The notes beneath the pieces are model-generated. The model ran no database searches. It had not been told where the DNA came from and saw only the letters and a list, made by a program, of their open reading frames with translations. Shown piece after piece: positions 1 through 11,217 of a stretch of DNA of 64,000 nucleotides. Position 1 is the stretch's first letter, and each line of letters opens with the position of its first letter. Made by a program: the position numbers and the translations under genes. The stretch lies in NCBI GenBank assembly GCA_031308135.1, contig JAHLJT010000631.1, forward strand, positions 143,138,734 through 143,202,733. Direction: 5' to 3'. This DNA comes from Acheta domesticus. Lineage: Eukaryota > Arthropoda > Insecta > Orthoptera > Gryllidae.

Positions 1-217
1 TGTATCTCGAAATCATTCTCTGGACATGGACGTCTAACATACGTAGAATATTGGTTAAAAACATAACAGTTCCCCTCCACTATTCAAAGACACAACAAAT
101 AAATAATTAATAAAGATGGAGGTGAAAAAGCGTGCTGGAACGACGCTCTGATATTCCATTCTCCATCAGATAGTACCTGCCAATCGAGCTTCGGTCCAAG
201 CAGCTCCGAAGCAATTT

Positions 218-575
218 TTGCTGGACCGGTGCCACTGCGGGGATCCGGCCCTGCAGCGAGGCCAGCGAATGAAATATGGGCGTCAGAACCGGTGCGGCAG
301 CGAACTCGCCGGCGCAGCTTCTCGCGGATGCTGCCGCCGCGGGGCGCCGCGCCGGGGCGGCGGCGAAGGCCGCTCGCAGCGCGCTGGCGGGCGCCGCGGC
401 GCCCCGTTTCCGGGACGCCCCTCCGCCGCGCCGCCAGCAAGGACGGCCGCTGCCCTCGGGGCGCCGCGCCGCGCCGCCGCCAGACCTTTTGCCCGCCGCT
501 GCCCGCCGCCCGCCGCCGCACACCAGATGCAGCCTGACTCTTGGGGACGCTGCGCTGGCTCCCCCAATAGCCCAA
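218..575. other. CpG-dense GC-rich patch
   Basis: Composition switches abruptly from AT-rich flanks to a run dominated by GCC, GCG and CGC triplets with very frequent CpG. Several frames are open on both strands only because stop codons are AT-rich; none shows a recognisable domain. It could be an unmethylated regulatory island or a GC-rich repeat. Just after it, at 591-612, is GTGCGCAGGGGGCC, related to GTGCGCAGAGGGGGC at 53262, so part of a repeat may border the patch. Confidence 0.6.
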
Positions 576-739
576 TAATTTCAGCGTGTATCATAGGCGT
601 GCGCAGGGGGCCAACATAATTCTAATTACTTTTATTGACGTATCATTAAAGTTGTAATTTTATTTTTCTTATAGCATTTTCTATTTACTAGTTAAATAGT
701 CATAAGTAAACAAAAGGATTAATGGAAAGAGAAGTCCGA

Positions 740-985
740 AGGGGCCGAGAAATGTTCCCACCTGCCCTGGCTTTAGGCCGCTCACGCCTGTGATAGCAGG
801 TGCGCTGGTATTGAGTGGAAGATGCTGCGGTGTAGTGCTGGGACCGCTCACTTTCCACCGCTAGGGTTCGATCCCGATCATTCCATGTCCAGGACATGAA
901 GAGCCGTAGAAGGTTTTCCTGAGTGCTTCTCTCCCCTCCGTCTCATTCCTCGACTGCTCCATTTCATTAATCGCCTCATTATGAC
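740..985 (+). repeat. possible tRNA-derived SINE (B-box)
   Basis: GGTTCGATCCC at 865-875 matches the RNA polymerase III B-box. An A-box-like TGGTATTGAGTGG lies about 55 bp upstream (near 808). The head is followed by a non-tRNA body. It does not resemble SINE-1 or SINE-2. The A-box is weak and no second copy was seen in the window, so a chance match is possible. Confidence 0.3.
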
Positions 986-1820
986 AGCCTAATGTGTATT
1001 CCAATGCAGATTCAGGATTTGAAGGAAGACGAGATTTAGAATACCGTAATTAGTTTTATGCAATGTGCAGTAAATAAATATAAAAATTTAAAACAACATA
1101 ATGTAGGACGTGTTTGTACAATTACAGACCTTGATGCGCATTACTGTAATTTTAAATACAGCTGTATTTATACAGAATTTCATGGACAGAATGAATCCTA
1201 CCAATAACGTACTCAAACCTACCAGAACTGAGTATACACTAAGTGCCGATTCCTTTGCTCTTTCTTCCTGATAGTTTTTATACTCCCATGAGTGAAGTCA
1301 TGTCTCGCGTACGTCCTGAAGTATCAAACCCAAATGTAAGCGTATATTCACGTCTAAAAATACTAAAATGTCTTCACTAATTTTTATTACGGAGCTTCGG
1401 CTTGTTGTTGTTTACTTGTATGTTTGTATACTTTGTATACATTTCTTTTTTATTTTGCTGCTGTAATCTTGCAACCAAGTCCTTTGTAAGCCAAATTCGA
1501 TATTTTGAAAAACGATTTTCTTCCACCAAATGACCATGACGTGCATGCTCTACCGGATACGAATTAATTGTATCTACGACTGTACCGTGTGCAAGGAGCT
1601 GCCTATAAACTATCAGTGAGGAAGAAATAAATACGTGTTAATACAATTATTTTAATGCGCTTTCAAATATTGAAATTAAGAATTTTATTTTTTCTTGTGT
1701 TTTACTTTATCTGTGTTTTTTACAACACTTTATTCGAAAATTGCTCCAATTCCGAATTGGGATTCCGAAAACACATCACGCTAAGCAAAAGAAAACGTTC
1801 TCGCATACCCTTCGTGTCAA
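986..1820. other. AT-rich stretch, nothing recognised
   Basis: AT-rich sequence without a recognisable coding segment, tandem array or copy of the repeats defined elsewhere in the window. Confidence 0.5.
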
Positions 1821-2030
1821 AACGCGTGAATCTCCCGCGGACGGCATTCCTCGCGCAGTGTATGAGCTTCCACAGGCCTGAGAATTCCGCGCAGGTGGCA
1901 AAGAATTCGACGCGTGTCAGGGCCGCCTTGATGCGAAGCGAAGCGAAGCGCGCGTTCGCGGCGGCGGCGGCGTCCGGGCCGCGTATCGAGAGGACACGAA
2001 TGCCCGCGCCGCCGCTACCGCATTGCCCCT
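1821..2030. other. CpG-dense patch with short GCG run
   Basis: CpG-rich segment containing a short tandem GAAGCGAAGCG motif followed by a (GCG)n run near 1958-1970. It leads directly into the truncated SINE-1 copy. No protein domain is recognisable in any frame. Confidence 0.5.
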
Positions 2031-2054
2031 GCCTTCACTACCACCGCTGTGCTC

Positions 2055-2370
2055 TGATCGGCAGATTGCCATGGTTTCCCCGATGGCGAATGCCGCCTAA
2101 CAAACGGAGTACAGATGGCGCGCGATCTTTTCTTCCTCTACCTTGTCCTACTTGGACGCCTGTAGCTCGTCCCGGTTTGGGCGATGGCCCGATGGTGGGA
2201 GATATCTGGACGGGAAAACCTCGCAAGCCGACCAGCAGGCGGCGCCGGATCTCAGCATCCTGCTGACGAAGAGCTCCGCTACCGCCCGTGGAAAAGCGCG
2301 CTCTACACTTGCGTGAGTGATGACCGTCGCAGGTGACGCACCGGGAGACACGAAATAAGCGATCGATCAA
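2055..2370 (+). repeat. SINE-1 copy, 5'-truncated
   Basis: It shares with other SINE-1 copies the middle motif GAATGCCG..CTAACAAAC, the segment ending TCTTCCTCT, the motif GGGAGATATCTGGACGGGA, and the 3' end GGTGACGCACCGGGAGACAC followed by GAAATAA. The tRNA-like head is absent. The same 3' end recurs at about 28338-28372, supporting a common SINE terminus. It runs straight into a pyrimidine-rich triplet tract. Confidence 0.7.
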
Positions 2371-2640
2371 TAAATCACCGCCGCCACCGCTCGCCGCGCC
2401 GCTCCCTCCGCCTGCACCACCTCTGCCTCCAAAGCTCCCTTCGCTTTCTACTCCGTCTTCTCCTCCCCCTCCATCTTCTCCTTCTTTCCCTCCTCCTCCG
2501 CCATCTCCACATTTTTCTTCTCCATAGTATTCTCCTCCTCTCCGTGTTCTCCTTCTTTTCTTCCTCCATCTTGTCCTCCCCCTCCACCTCTTCATCCTCC
2601 TCTGTCTCCCCATAGCCACCTTCGCCGCCACATCCCACGG
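2371..2640 (+). repeat. (CCN/CTC)n pyrimidine triplet tract
   Basis: Degenerate CCGCCA, CTCCTC and TTCTCC triplets form a strongly strand-asymmetric pyrimidine tract directly after the SINE-1 3' end. Open frames here encode only Pro/Ser-rich (plus) or Arg/Glu/Gly-rich (minus) low-complexity peptides and are not considered genes. A similar CCR-rich tract follows the SINE-1 copy at 28038. Confidence 0.7.
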
Positions 2641-3120
2641 CGCTAATGAAGTCGCTGGGGCGCGAGCAGAACATTATGTTCGATGAGACATCTATTCTTG
2701 AGGTCCTAACAACCCTTATTTCTGAAATGTACTTTCTTGTTATGAGTTCAGAGTCCAATAACTTGCTAGTAATTTGTGAGCTATAACCATTTCCGTAAAT
2801 TAATATTTCTCATATGTATATAGATTTAAAAAAAAGAGTAGTCATAGAATTAGAGGATATTTTGTGAATTATTTACTAATATCAAAAAATTAAATTCATA
2901 ACCGCATAGTTTAGGATTTCGAATGAGTCAAAATTGTCTTCAGGTGTGTGTGGTTTTATTTTTAATTTCACTTACTCACTTTTACTTACTCATTTCTCGT
3001 AACTAATTTAATATTATGTCTTATTACGTAACAGCAATCATGCTTTCAATATAATGAATTTGAAGGCTGCGTAATGGTCTTCGCACACAACATACGAGAA
3101 GTCAATCCACCATCTACAAA
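2641..3120. other. AT-rich stretch, nothing recognised
   Basis: No coding segment, tandem array or dispersed repeat recognised. Confidence 0.45.
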
Positions 3121-3440
3121 ACTAGCGGTTTCTACAAAATGGCACAGACTTTCCCGTATTATTTTTCAATTTCCTTGGGTCTGCGCTACCTATCCGGAAT
3201 TGCCACATACTCGTACCAGCTGCCATTTATCGCCGCCCAAAGTACACTTTTTGACATTGACTTAATTTTTCGGTTTCCTAACGTTAGAACGGAAATATTA
3301 ATTTTAGAACATTAAAGAACAGTAAAATCTCCTCCTAAATGGCAATTTTCTTTGAAAAATTGAAACCCGAATAACTAGCCGAGACTAAAGGAAATAGAAA
3401 ACTAAAATGGGAAAGTCTGTGCCATTTGTAGCACCACTAG
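3121..3440. mobile_element. family A foldback derivative
   Basis: The left side starts with the family A L-end (CTACAAAATGGCACAGACTT and TTTCCTTGGGTCTGCGCTA). The right side ends with the inverted complement of the same L-end (GGGAAAGTCTGTGCCATTT then GTAGCACCACTAG). The middle keeps the family A subterminal block (ACGGAAATATTAATTTTAGA). Two L-ends therefore face each other around about 200 bp with the R-end lost. Arms are roughly 70 bp and imperfect. Confidence 0.75.
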
Positions 3441-3475
3441 TTTTATTATCCATTTCCGCGCACTCCTTTTTATAC

Positions 3476-3668
3476 AGATTTGGCGAATGTTTTACGGCCG
3501 GATGCCTTTCCTGACGCCAGCCACACGGGACACACATTATACATAGACAGCACACACAATCACGAAACACACACTACCATGCCCGGGGCAGGATTCGAAC
3601 CCACGATTCTTCGGTCCAAGATCGTCATGGCACTTTGCCAAAGCGATCTCGGCCACCTGGATCGGCTA
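3476..3668 (-). repeat. SINE-2, tRNA-derived SINE
   Basis: Read on the minus strand, it begins CCAGGTGGCCGAGATCGCTT (A-box region), has the B-box GGGTTCGAATCC about 45 bp further, then a body with CA/GT-rich sequence, and ends GGCATCCGGCCGTAAAAC. The tRNA promoter boxes are directly visible. The GGCATCCGGCCGTAAAA type of tail is, to my knowledge, shared by several animal SINEs thought to use RTE-class LINE machinery; that link is recalled, not tested. Only one copy was seen here. Confidence 0.75.
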
Positions 3669-3918
3669 AGAAACAATATCTTATAACTGCATTTTACCGG
3701 AAATAGCTTACTTCTTCAAATTTATTCTTATACAAGTAAAATAAAGTTTTTTCTTTTGTTAAAATAGTCTTTTCGCATTGAAAACGTAAATACAAAATCA
3801 TAATAAGAATATATTTAAATTATGTACAAGAATAAATATATTTGTTGGTCACCTGTAAAATAACTGTTATGAAGCTGGTTTCTTATGCAGTGCAAATTTA
3901 CCAGAAGACCAATTTTCC

Positions 3919-4073
3919 AATTAATGAGATTTGTCAGTTAGACGACGTTTCGGAGTTATTAGTCCATCCTTAGGGCTTGCTGTGAGTAGAAAATTACATA
4001 AATATCATCATGATTGTTCAAATAATGATGGAGTAATAAAAACTCCGAAACTAACTGACAAATCTCATTAATT
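3919..4073. repeat. imperfect inverted repeat with GAAACGTC motif
   Basis: Arm 3919-3941 is exactly complementary to 4051-4073 (23 bp). Pairing resumes between about 3948-3970 and 4027-4050 after a 6-nt offset. The complement of the left arm reads CCCTAAGGATGG then ACTCCGAAACGTCGTC, parallel to CCCTGAGGAAGG..ACCGAAACGTCG in the palindrome at 18363-18544. A decayed Penelope-like terminal repeat is a plausible source (inference). Confidence 0.55.
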
Positions 4074-4189
4074 GACCAATACCCGTGAACCACGCAAATG
4101 AAATCGTCTACAGATGGTCATGAAATACAGCATAATTATCTGGATGCAAATAATAGAATGCCCGTTTTTAGCATACAATTATAAAAGTG

Positions 4190-4670
4190 ACGTAAGCAAA
4201 GCAACGCAGGAAAGGGGCAGCAGTCGCTCCAGCGCACGGGAGTCGTGGCCACCCTCGCCGCGCTCTAATCGCCGGCGACAGCCTCCGACGCCCTGGAGCC
4301 CTCGCTGATTAAATCCCACCCCGGTGGCGCTGCGCGGCGGCAGCGGGATGTTTATGTGTTATTAGGAGTCGTTCCGCCGATGGACAGGTCCGATAAATCA
4401 TCGGCCCCCGACGCCGCGCAATCACCTCCGGGAGTCTAACATCTAAATTACTCGCACGCACTGTCAAAATAAACGGACCACCTCTCAAATGAGGATGGAG
4501 TGAACTGACAGTATATCAAGCGCCTCCCCCCGCAGCTCCGCCAGGGCGGCGCCGGGCGGGCGGAGGGTGGGATTCAATCGCGCCCTTGCGCGCGACTCGC
4601 GCGGGAAAGGGGCGCTAGGGTGATTGGGTGGGACGCGAGTGCCTCTCGCAGTTCCCCTCCAGTGAGTAAG
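4190..4670. other. CpG-dense patch
   Basis: Two GC-rich blocks (about 4200-4430 and 4515-4640) with frequent CpG are separated by a short AT-richer piece. No domain was recognised in any frame. They may be regulatory islands or GC-rich remnants. Confidence 0.5.
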
Positions 4671-4744
4671 AGAGCGAATACTTTGTTTTTCCAGACCCTT
4701 CAATTTCTTTGTGCATCAGCCCCATGAGTGTAGTGCATGTTATA

Positions 4745-4924
4745 TTCGGGGAGTGGGCAGTTTCCCTCCCTCGCTGGAACGAGAGATTCGGCCCTGTTGT
4801 CGGGTTGACGGGTTTTCCTCCTGCAGGTCTCTCCCTTCAGTGCAGTACCGCTCATGCTGGGAAGTTTCTAAGCTTTCGTTTGGTGTCCTGATGTCGTTTG
4901 GCGCCCTGGTGGTAGAACAGTGCA

Positions 4925-4959
<35 letters not shown>

Positions 4960-5260
4960 CGTGGAGGATCGAATAAGGAAGAGGAAGGAAAGATCGCACG
5001 TTGTCCGTTAGGGTATTGCTCCGGCATTCATCTGATATTGATTGGAGAAATCACAGGAAATTACCAGTGAAAGCAATCGACCTTTAGAATTCTCCTCCGG
5101 CGGGGCCTGAATTCTACTTAGCTGTACCGCTAGCGTCGGAACTCTTCTGACGTCGAGACTAGAAACCAAGGAGCTCCCGGACAGAAGCCGCGGCTGAAGC
5201 GATGTCGCTGGGCCTTTTCTGCCCGTCAGTCTTCTTGAGCGGTGGGTGGTAGCTCGTTGC
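4745..5260 (-). repeat. SINE-1 copy, near full length
   Basis: In reverse orientation it carries the SINE-1 middle block (ATGCCGGAGCAATACCCTAA on the minus strand) and the 3' segment AGGAAAACCCGTCAAC. The tRNA-like head lies near 5160-5250, with a degenerate B-box. An internal (TG)n tract at 4929-4957 occupies the place where other SINE-1 copies carry short CA/TG runs. Head boundaries are approximate. Confidence 0.7.
4929..4957. repeat. (TG)n microsatellite
   Basis: About 14 uninterrupted TG dinucleotides inside the reverse SINE-1 copy. It looks like expansion of the short CA/TG run present at the same relative position in the other copies. Confidence 0.9.
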
Positions 5261-5264
5261 GCGA

Positions 5265-5930
5265 AATCCCATGACGCAGTGAGAAGGATGCTCAATAAAC
5301 CAAAGGTCATATTTTATTTCGTTTGTTTTAATTGTACACAAAGCGTGAGCATGAGATTATTACGCGAAAACAATCTTTTCGGGAAAACGTGCGTCAGACA
5401 CGCGCGCAAACAGTAATCAAGTTGTAGTCCTTGAGGTTTTACTAATGTGTATTCTGATGTACTAATGTGTAAAGTATTTTCGTCATCACGCTGTTTAGTT
5501 TTTACTAATTGCAAGTATCAATTCTAGTGATAAACTTGTACATGTTTTCATAATACATTCAGGAATTTTAGGTACCTTATCGGTTCTGCGAATTTTTGAA
5601 TCTTCAATTGAATTTTTCACTAACAAAAAAGAGTTGACAGTAATGATTAGGAAACTGTAATCGGAAGTTTGTTGTAATCTTAAAACTGAATGGGAAAATG
5701 CTTTCTGAAAGTATTTTTTGTGAATGGCCATCAAATTGAAATATCATTGACAAACCTACGTCTCTATATATCTCAATATATCTCTATATATCTCAGTGGG
5801 AAATATGAAGACACTTTTACACAAAATAGAGTAACGGGAAAAATTGAACAAGATAATTGTTTCCGCTTCGAACTGTGTTTCAATTGCAAATATTAAAGAC
5901 GCTCGTTCGGCATGCATTTGTATTTCAGAA
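5265..5930. other. AT-rich stretch with short TATATCTC repeat
   Basis: No coding segment recognised. A short tandem of the type CTCTATATAT..CTCAATATAT sits near 5761-5797. Confidence 0.5.
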
Positions 5931-6255
5931 ACAACGCCGCTCCGCAGCCAACTAGCGAGGGCTGCCTCCCACTCACTCCCCCAACGTGAAGGCGGGCAGG
6001 CGCGCGGGCGAGCAAGGGGCGCGCGAGAAGCGGTCAGCGGGCGAGTGGGGCCGAGCGAGCAGGGGGTGGGGTGCGCGGGCGGGCAAGCGAGACCGGCTCA
6101 AAGGGTGTGGGCGGGCAAGTGAGTGTGGGCGGGCGAGTGAGTGTGAGCGGGAGAGTGAGCGTGGGCGGGCGAGTGAGTGTGGGTGGGCGAGTAAGTTGGT
6201 GGGCGAGTGAGTGTGGGCGGGCGAGTATGTGAGTGGGCGACTATAGGCGGGCGAG
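5931..6255. repeat. CpG patch with GGGCGGGCGAGTGAGTGTG minisatellite
   Basis: GC-rich sequence resolving at 6105-6255 into imperfect tandem copies of a unit near 16-20 bp, GTGGGCGGGCGAGTGAGT, with substitutions and length changes. G and C are strand-asymmetric (plus strand G-rich). Open frames give only Gly/Arg/Glu-rich repeats. Confidence 0.75.
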
Positions 6256-6261
6256 CATTGA

Positions 6262-6604
6262 ATTGAATTAAGTTGAATTGATGCCTTATTTTATGTGACG
6301 AGACTCAGGTCATGAGGTCTGCTCTTCCGTCTGATGGAAACGTAAATTTTGCTACGCTCCTTTCACAAACTAGTAGAAAGAAGGTATTTCTTGGGCGACG
6401 AAACCGGCGATTTGAATTTAGCTCTGAGGCATCATTTAGGCTTGAGGATCTTTTACATGCTGTAAATCTAGTAACATGGGACAGACGACTTTACTTTTCC
6501 TCCGAAGGAAAGCGTATGATAGATTCGCCCTTAAAAATCCACGGCTTCGATCGTGTTTGAACTTGGGTATAACAGAGCGTTACAGTAACCGTTACAGCAT
6601 CGAC
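6262..6604. repeat. family B dispersed repeat, copy 1
   Basis: Shares an extended match with 32575-33008: TTATTTTATG, AAATTT.GCTACGCT, AGAAGGTATT.CTTGGG.G, CGAAAC.GGC.ATTTGAATTT, TTAGG.TTGA, CCGGAAGGAA-like sequence, AAAAAT.CACGGCT and ACCGTTAC. There is no long ORF. A B-box-like GTTTGAACTTGGG lies near its downstream end. Class unknown. Confidence 0.7.
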
Positions 6605-7025
6605 GCCGGGAAGTAAGAGATGGCGGGCGAGTTTGGGCGGGTGAGTAAGTGGGCGGGCGTGTGGGCCGGTGGGGGAGGGCCGGTGCCTGTGCCGGGGGGG
6701 GGGCGGGACGGCAATCTCTGATATGCAAACGGCGCCGCGCGCCCCAAGGCTGAGGCGCCGGGGCGTCGCCCGCCGCGCCGTCGCCCCTGGAGAGCGCGAG
6801 TGCTGCGGGCGCCAAGGCCCGTCACGACGCGGCGCCGCCCGTCGCGTCGCGTCGCGTCGCGGCGCTCGGATGCCAACCCCGCGGCGGCTCCTGCCTCCCG
6901 TTCGACGCCGAGCGTTGCCTGAGTCAACGCGCTCCTCCCCGCCTGGCGCCTCTCGCAGCGAGCGATGCGCGTCTGGGCGGCACTTGAGCAGCATTAGAAG
7001 CGAAAGGGAGTCGCGAGGGAGCTAA
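6605..7025. other. CpG-dense patch with GTCGC tandem
   Basis: GC-rich block with a G9 homopolymer near 6692 and short tandem GTCGC units at about 6838-6860. No recognisable domain in any frame; the long minus-strand ORFs are composition artefacts. Confidence 0.55.
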
Positions 7026-8040
7026 AGAAACATGAAATACAAGTTTTTTCATTTCAAACTAAGAAAAAAATAATAATTTGTAAAAAATTATAAAAGACTG
7101 AAATTTTGATTCCTTGAAATTTGCTCCAGCTTCGCTGATGATCCATTAACAATTGTCCTGTTTGATGATTCGCAGGTATACATTTCATATATTCTTAGCA
7201 AACTATCCATCATGGCTTAATAATAATGAAATGAAATTGTAATACAACGCCTCTCAGAGTTCACACATTGGGCTGGCATATTTTCTATTGCTCACAATTT
7301 CACGTGAAGACTTCTAAATAATATTTTCGTCTATCCATGTTATTAACAGCAAATTGAAATATCCTTGGGCTGAAATGTCCACTGGCGTTTCCCAACAGCA
7401 TATCAATTGATTGATATTTGCGTTGGTCACGGTTTGTTGTGTAGTGGAATATGGTGTTGTTGTAAACAGATGTAAACGATTGCCTCGAAACCATGCCTTT
7501 CAAACCTCCCAGTCACAACTGCAACCTTAGCTGCCGACTTGCGTGACGCAGAAAGCTGTGTCGGAAACAGCTGTACGTCGAACGTAAGTTCTTGGAACCA
7601 AATCCATCATGAATTGTTTTCAAGCATTGAGTGAGGACGGAACGTATGCTATTTATTTAATTACTTATTTTTAGTTTATTTACTACAATGTGGTAATAAT
7701 GTTAGATGAATTTGTTATGGTACTAGTGGCTTGTAACAGCAAAAATGCTGCACCAGAACAAATCAAAAGAAAATTGTTTTCCAAAAAGGAGAACGCACAT
7801 CGCTTAAGAACAACAAACACAAAATTATCATTCAACACTGCAAAAATAAAATTCTTTAACTAAACTGGATTATCTTTATTTTCCTCCACCTAACTCTATT
7901 CACTGAATAGTGTAAAACCGGAACTCAGCGAAAAGTCTGGAAGACCAATCCGTAAGTGCAACTAAACTAAAACTATTCTTGTTGCAGGCGTCTTTTAGGC
8001 CAAGAAGTTCGCTCTGCCATCACCAGCTTCACTCAAGTAG
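7026..8040. other. AT-rich stretch, nothing recognised
   Basis: No coding segment, RNA gene or repeat copy recognised. Confidence 0.45.
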
Positions 8041-8530
8041 TAACTGCCTGAGGTGGCTCAGAGCATCAACTATCACTGTAATGCCCGTAACCGAGAGGTC
8101 CTATGGCTTGCGTTTCGTCTGTGGTAGGATTTTCGACATCAGCTACATAAGTCGAGTTCAGCGGTTGTCTGGAGGAAAATTGCAGTGGCTGGTTGTTCTA
8201 ATCGGAATATTTTCTTGGTTTCTCCGTGCAACACCAGGCGAATACCGGATCAGTGCTCTAACAAACCGACCACGGCCCGCGAGCGATCTCTTCTTCCTCT
8301 TCCGTGTCGAACCCTCGCCCTCCACACACACACACTACAACGCATGTCGGGACACCAAACCGGAGTTCGGAGGTTGTCCCAGCTGGGGTGGTGCGTCGCG
8401 AGGGGGAGATATCTGGATGAGAAAACACCCAAGCCGAATCTCTCCCCCTAGCGGGGAGAGAACGCCGCTGCCCCCTTGTACTCTTACGGGACTAGTGCCC
8501 AGAGCCGCTGACGCGCCTGGAAACGGCAAG
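8041..8530 (+). repeat. SINE-1 copy, near full length
   Basis: The head has A-box AGGTGGCTCAGAGCATCAAC and a decayed B-box (GGCTTGCGTTTCGTC). The body carries CAGCGGTTGTCTGGAGGAAA, GCGAATACCGG..CTAACAAACCGACCACGG, a short (CA)n run, GGGAGATATCTGGATGAGAA and 3' CCGCTGACGCGCCTGGAAAC. The same order of motifs recurs in the copy at 28038. A CpG-rich segment (8530-8640) follows. Confidence 0.8.
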
Positions 8531-8639
8531 AGCCAATCGCCCGCCGCGTCGCGTCGCGTCGCCTCCTCCTCCAGTCGGCGCGGGCGCAGAGGCCTCGCCG
8601 CGTTGATTAATTTGTTTTTCGCGCCGCGAGAAACGTCTT

Positions 8640-9289
8640 CCTGGTTCCAAAGCCTGCTTTGCTTATGAATAATACGCCTAACTTATCCCTCGTTGACGCG
8701 TGCGCTAGGAAATGTATAAAATCAATAAAGCTGCTAAAATTAAAAAAAAAATACTCCAGTAAATTCTAAAGTAGTCATAATGAGGTTGAACGGGTGCTCA
8801 CATGGGAATATGGGCAAAACAAAACACCGGTGTCTTGATTATTCAAAAAAATTCGACGCTGGAACTCATTTACTGCAATCTACGTAAGATAATTTCTATT
8901 ACACACACCTTGCACATATATGTTTTGTTTACTTTGTGAATATTCAACAAGAGATTAATCATGTTTGTTTCTCCTAACGGCTACTAAGCTTATGTTATAT
9001 TCATTACAAGAATATGGATGATTAAATCATTTAAAACTCATTTCTACCTCCTACACACGAAAAAGTTTCCATTACGTTTGAACGCAAGAAAAAATCTAGC
9101 CACATGCGAGGGATTATCCCAAATGGGGACCAATAGTGTACTGTTCCTTGATATTTACTTTTCTTAAAACATTTATTAAAGAAAATATGAAGTGAATACG
9201 ATAATAGTTTGATATATTTTCGTGAGGATTTTCAATGGATGAAAATATTTTCCACAATAAGTTACAGAGCAAAATATTTTATGAAGTAA
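8640..9289. other. AT-rich stretch, nothing recognised
   Basis: No coding segment or known repeat recognised. Confidence 0.45.
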
Positions 9290-9448
9290 GGAGACTGAGG
9301 AAGAGAAAGAGGAAGATGACTAGGAGAAACCAAGAAGAATAGGAGAAGTAGGAGAAAAGTAGAAGAAGTAGAAGTAAGAGAGAAATAGGAGTAGAAAAGT
9401 AGGAAAAGTACTGTGCAGGAGAAAAGTAAGAAAAGTAGGAGTAAGAGA
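9290..9448. repeat. purine-rich GTAGGAGAAAA minisatellite, left part
   Basis: Irregular tandem AGGAGAAAAGTAAGAAAAGT and related units; the plus strand is nearly all purine. The same array type, including AGGAGAAAAGTAAGAAAATT, resumes at 11218. The intervening block begins and ends with family A termini, so the two parts look like one array split by an insertion. Confidence 0.75.
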
Positions 9449-11217
9449 TCTAGTGGTGCTTACTTTCCAGTATTAGAGGAAACAGCTACATAGTACTGAA
9501 ATATTGCGCTTTATGCACTTCTAACATCTTAGCTATTATTTGAAAATGTCCAATTCAACCAAGAAGCGAACGACTCACTGTTTCCATCGTAGTGTTGTCA
9601 GAACTATGTGAATTCTACAACTGCACAAAAATAGAATACAGACGTTTTGTGAACCTGTATTGGAAAAATAAGCCTGATACCCTGGACAATATAGAAATGC
9701 CATTCGATAGGGACACGATTAGAGAAGAGTATTTTAAACCATGCAACAAATACTCTTCTCACTGCAAATGGTACAGCATTTGGTGCGAAAAGTAAATATT
9801 TTCATGCAAATATCAATATAAATTATACAATTATAACTCCTTTTCTTACAGCTCCATTAGGTCACAACAATGACACGTAAGTCACAGATATTCGCGAGCG
9901 CAAAGTGAATTCCATTGTTGCAGACCCTGCACTGTCGCTATTCTGAGAGCTATTACTTTTTTACTTTTTATTTGAATTATTTCAAAATAAACAATTTCTT
10001 AAATTATTATGTGTAAATGTATAAGAAAAGGTCGATTGCAAGAAACGAACAAAGAAATAATATACAAAATTGCAAATTCTAATTTACGAGCATCCAGTTG
10101 TCCGAAGCGTAGTAAATTTACAGCGGGCTATTATGCTTGTCACAAAATTATAGAAAAACTACTCGTATTTTGAAAAAATTAAGCATGACCTTATTTGAAG
10201 ATGTAGTTTTGATAAATACATTTAAATGAGAAAAAATTGTATTTTTAAAATTGTAGTTGTAAGAAAACGACGAAAACAAAGCGCAGTCAATTCCGAGCGG
10301 GTTATTACGTTTGTCGGGAAATTATAGAAAAAACTACTCATATTTTCCAAAATTCAACATGACCTTATTTGAAGATTTGTTTTTGATGTTGAGATTTTGT
10401 GAGATTGATTGGAAGATTTGTTGTTGAGGAAAACAATCGTGTCTTCACAATTGTAGTTGTAGAAAGACGCCAAAACTGTTTTAGTTTTTTAAAATTTTTG
10501 CAAAATCAGGCATTTTAACGAACATGATACCTGCACCATTCTCTTAAGCTTCCTTTATGCTGTATCAGGTCCCAATTGAATCAAAAAACGTTGTGCGGTT
10601 TTAAGAAAAAATTATTTAAAAAAATAAAAAATTGTCTGTTCGACACAATTTTTCAAAAACAATACTTATGTTTTTGAAAAACTGAACATGATCTTATTTG
10701 AAGGCCTGTTTTTTATGAACACATTTCATGAAGAACAAAAATTGTATCTTCATAATTGTAGTTGAAGGAAATGCCGAAAAAGTTTTGAATTGTTTCAATT
10801 TTCGAAAAATCAGAGTTTTCAACTAACATGAGACCTACTAACCTTCAATGAGGCCTTCTGACTATCCAACAACAAAATCTAGTCAAAATTGTTGGTGCCA
10901 TTTTTTTGAAAATGTTTCAGGGGCTTAATGTAACGTACCCTCCAAAATAAAAATAAAATATTGGTTTCAAATTCAAGGGGTCACGAGAACTTTCAAATCG
11001 ATCGGGGAATATCAATTTTGGAGAAAATCGGCTGTACGGTTTAGTCGCTAGCGTTGTTGACGGACGGACGGACGGACGTTTTGCTTTCAATTGGTTCTTC
11101 GGTATCAAGGACCCACAAAATAGGAATTCTGGCTGCACCACGTGATAGATTTTTCCTTAATTTAGCAACTGGTTTTATCCCATACATACGTATGTATAGT
11201 ATACGAGAAAGTAAAAA
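9449..11217 (+). mobile_element. family A copy inserted in purine array
   Basis: Starts CTAGTGGTGCTTACTTTCCA (L-end with an internal gap) and ends GAGAAAGTAAAAATAG (R-end). The right half has the family signature: three decayed copies of ACTACTCATATTTT..CATGACCTTATTTGAAG, then GACGGACGGACGGACG, CGGTATCAAGGACCCACAAA, TTAATTTAGCAACTGGTTTT and CATACGTATGTATAGTATAC. The 9480-10090 portion is not clearly alignable to other copies and could be a nested insertion or diverged left half. No ORF with a recognised domain. Confidence 0.6.

Noticed and set aside
591..612. GTGCGCAGGGGGCC, similar to 53260-53280
   Set aside because: Suggests a shared transposon end, but the match is only about 20 bp and no matching opposite terminus or duplication was found.
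218..619. Several ORFs over 100 codons in the first CpG patch, and similar ORFs in other GC-rich patches
   Set aside because: GC-rich sequence seldom makes stop codons; translations are Ala/Arg/Pro-rich without recognisable domains.
865..875. B-box at 865 and others at 3590 and 62614 as true tRNA genes
   Set aside because: No cloverleaf with proper acceptor stem and anticodon arm could be formed by eye; each is better read as a SINE promoter.
9592..9795. 67-codon ORF inside the left part of the 9449-11217 block
   Set aside because: Short, no domain, no ATG start, within a repeat.
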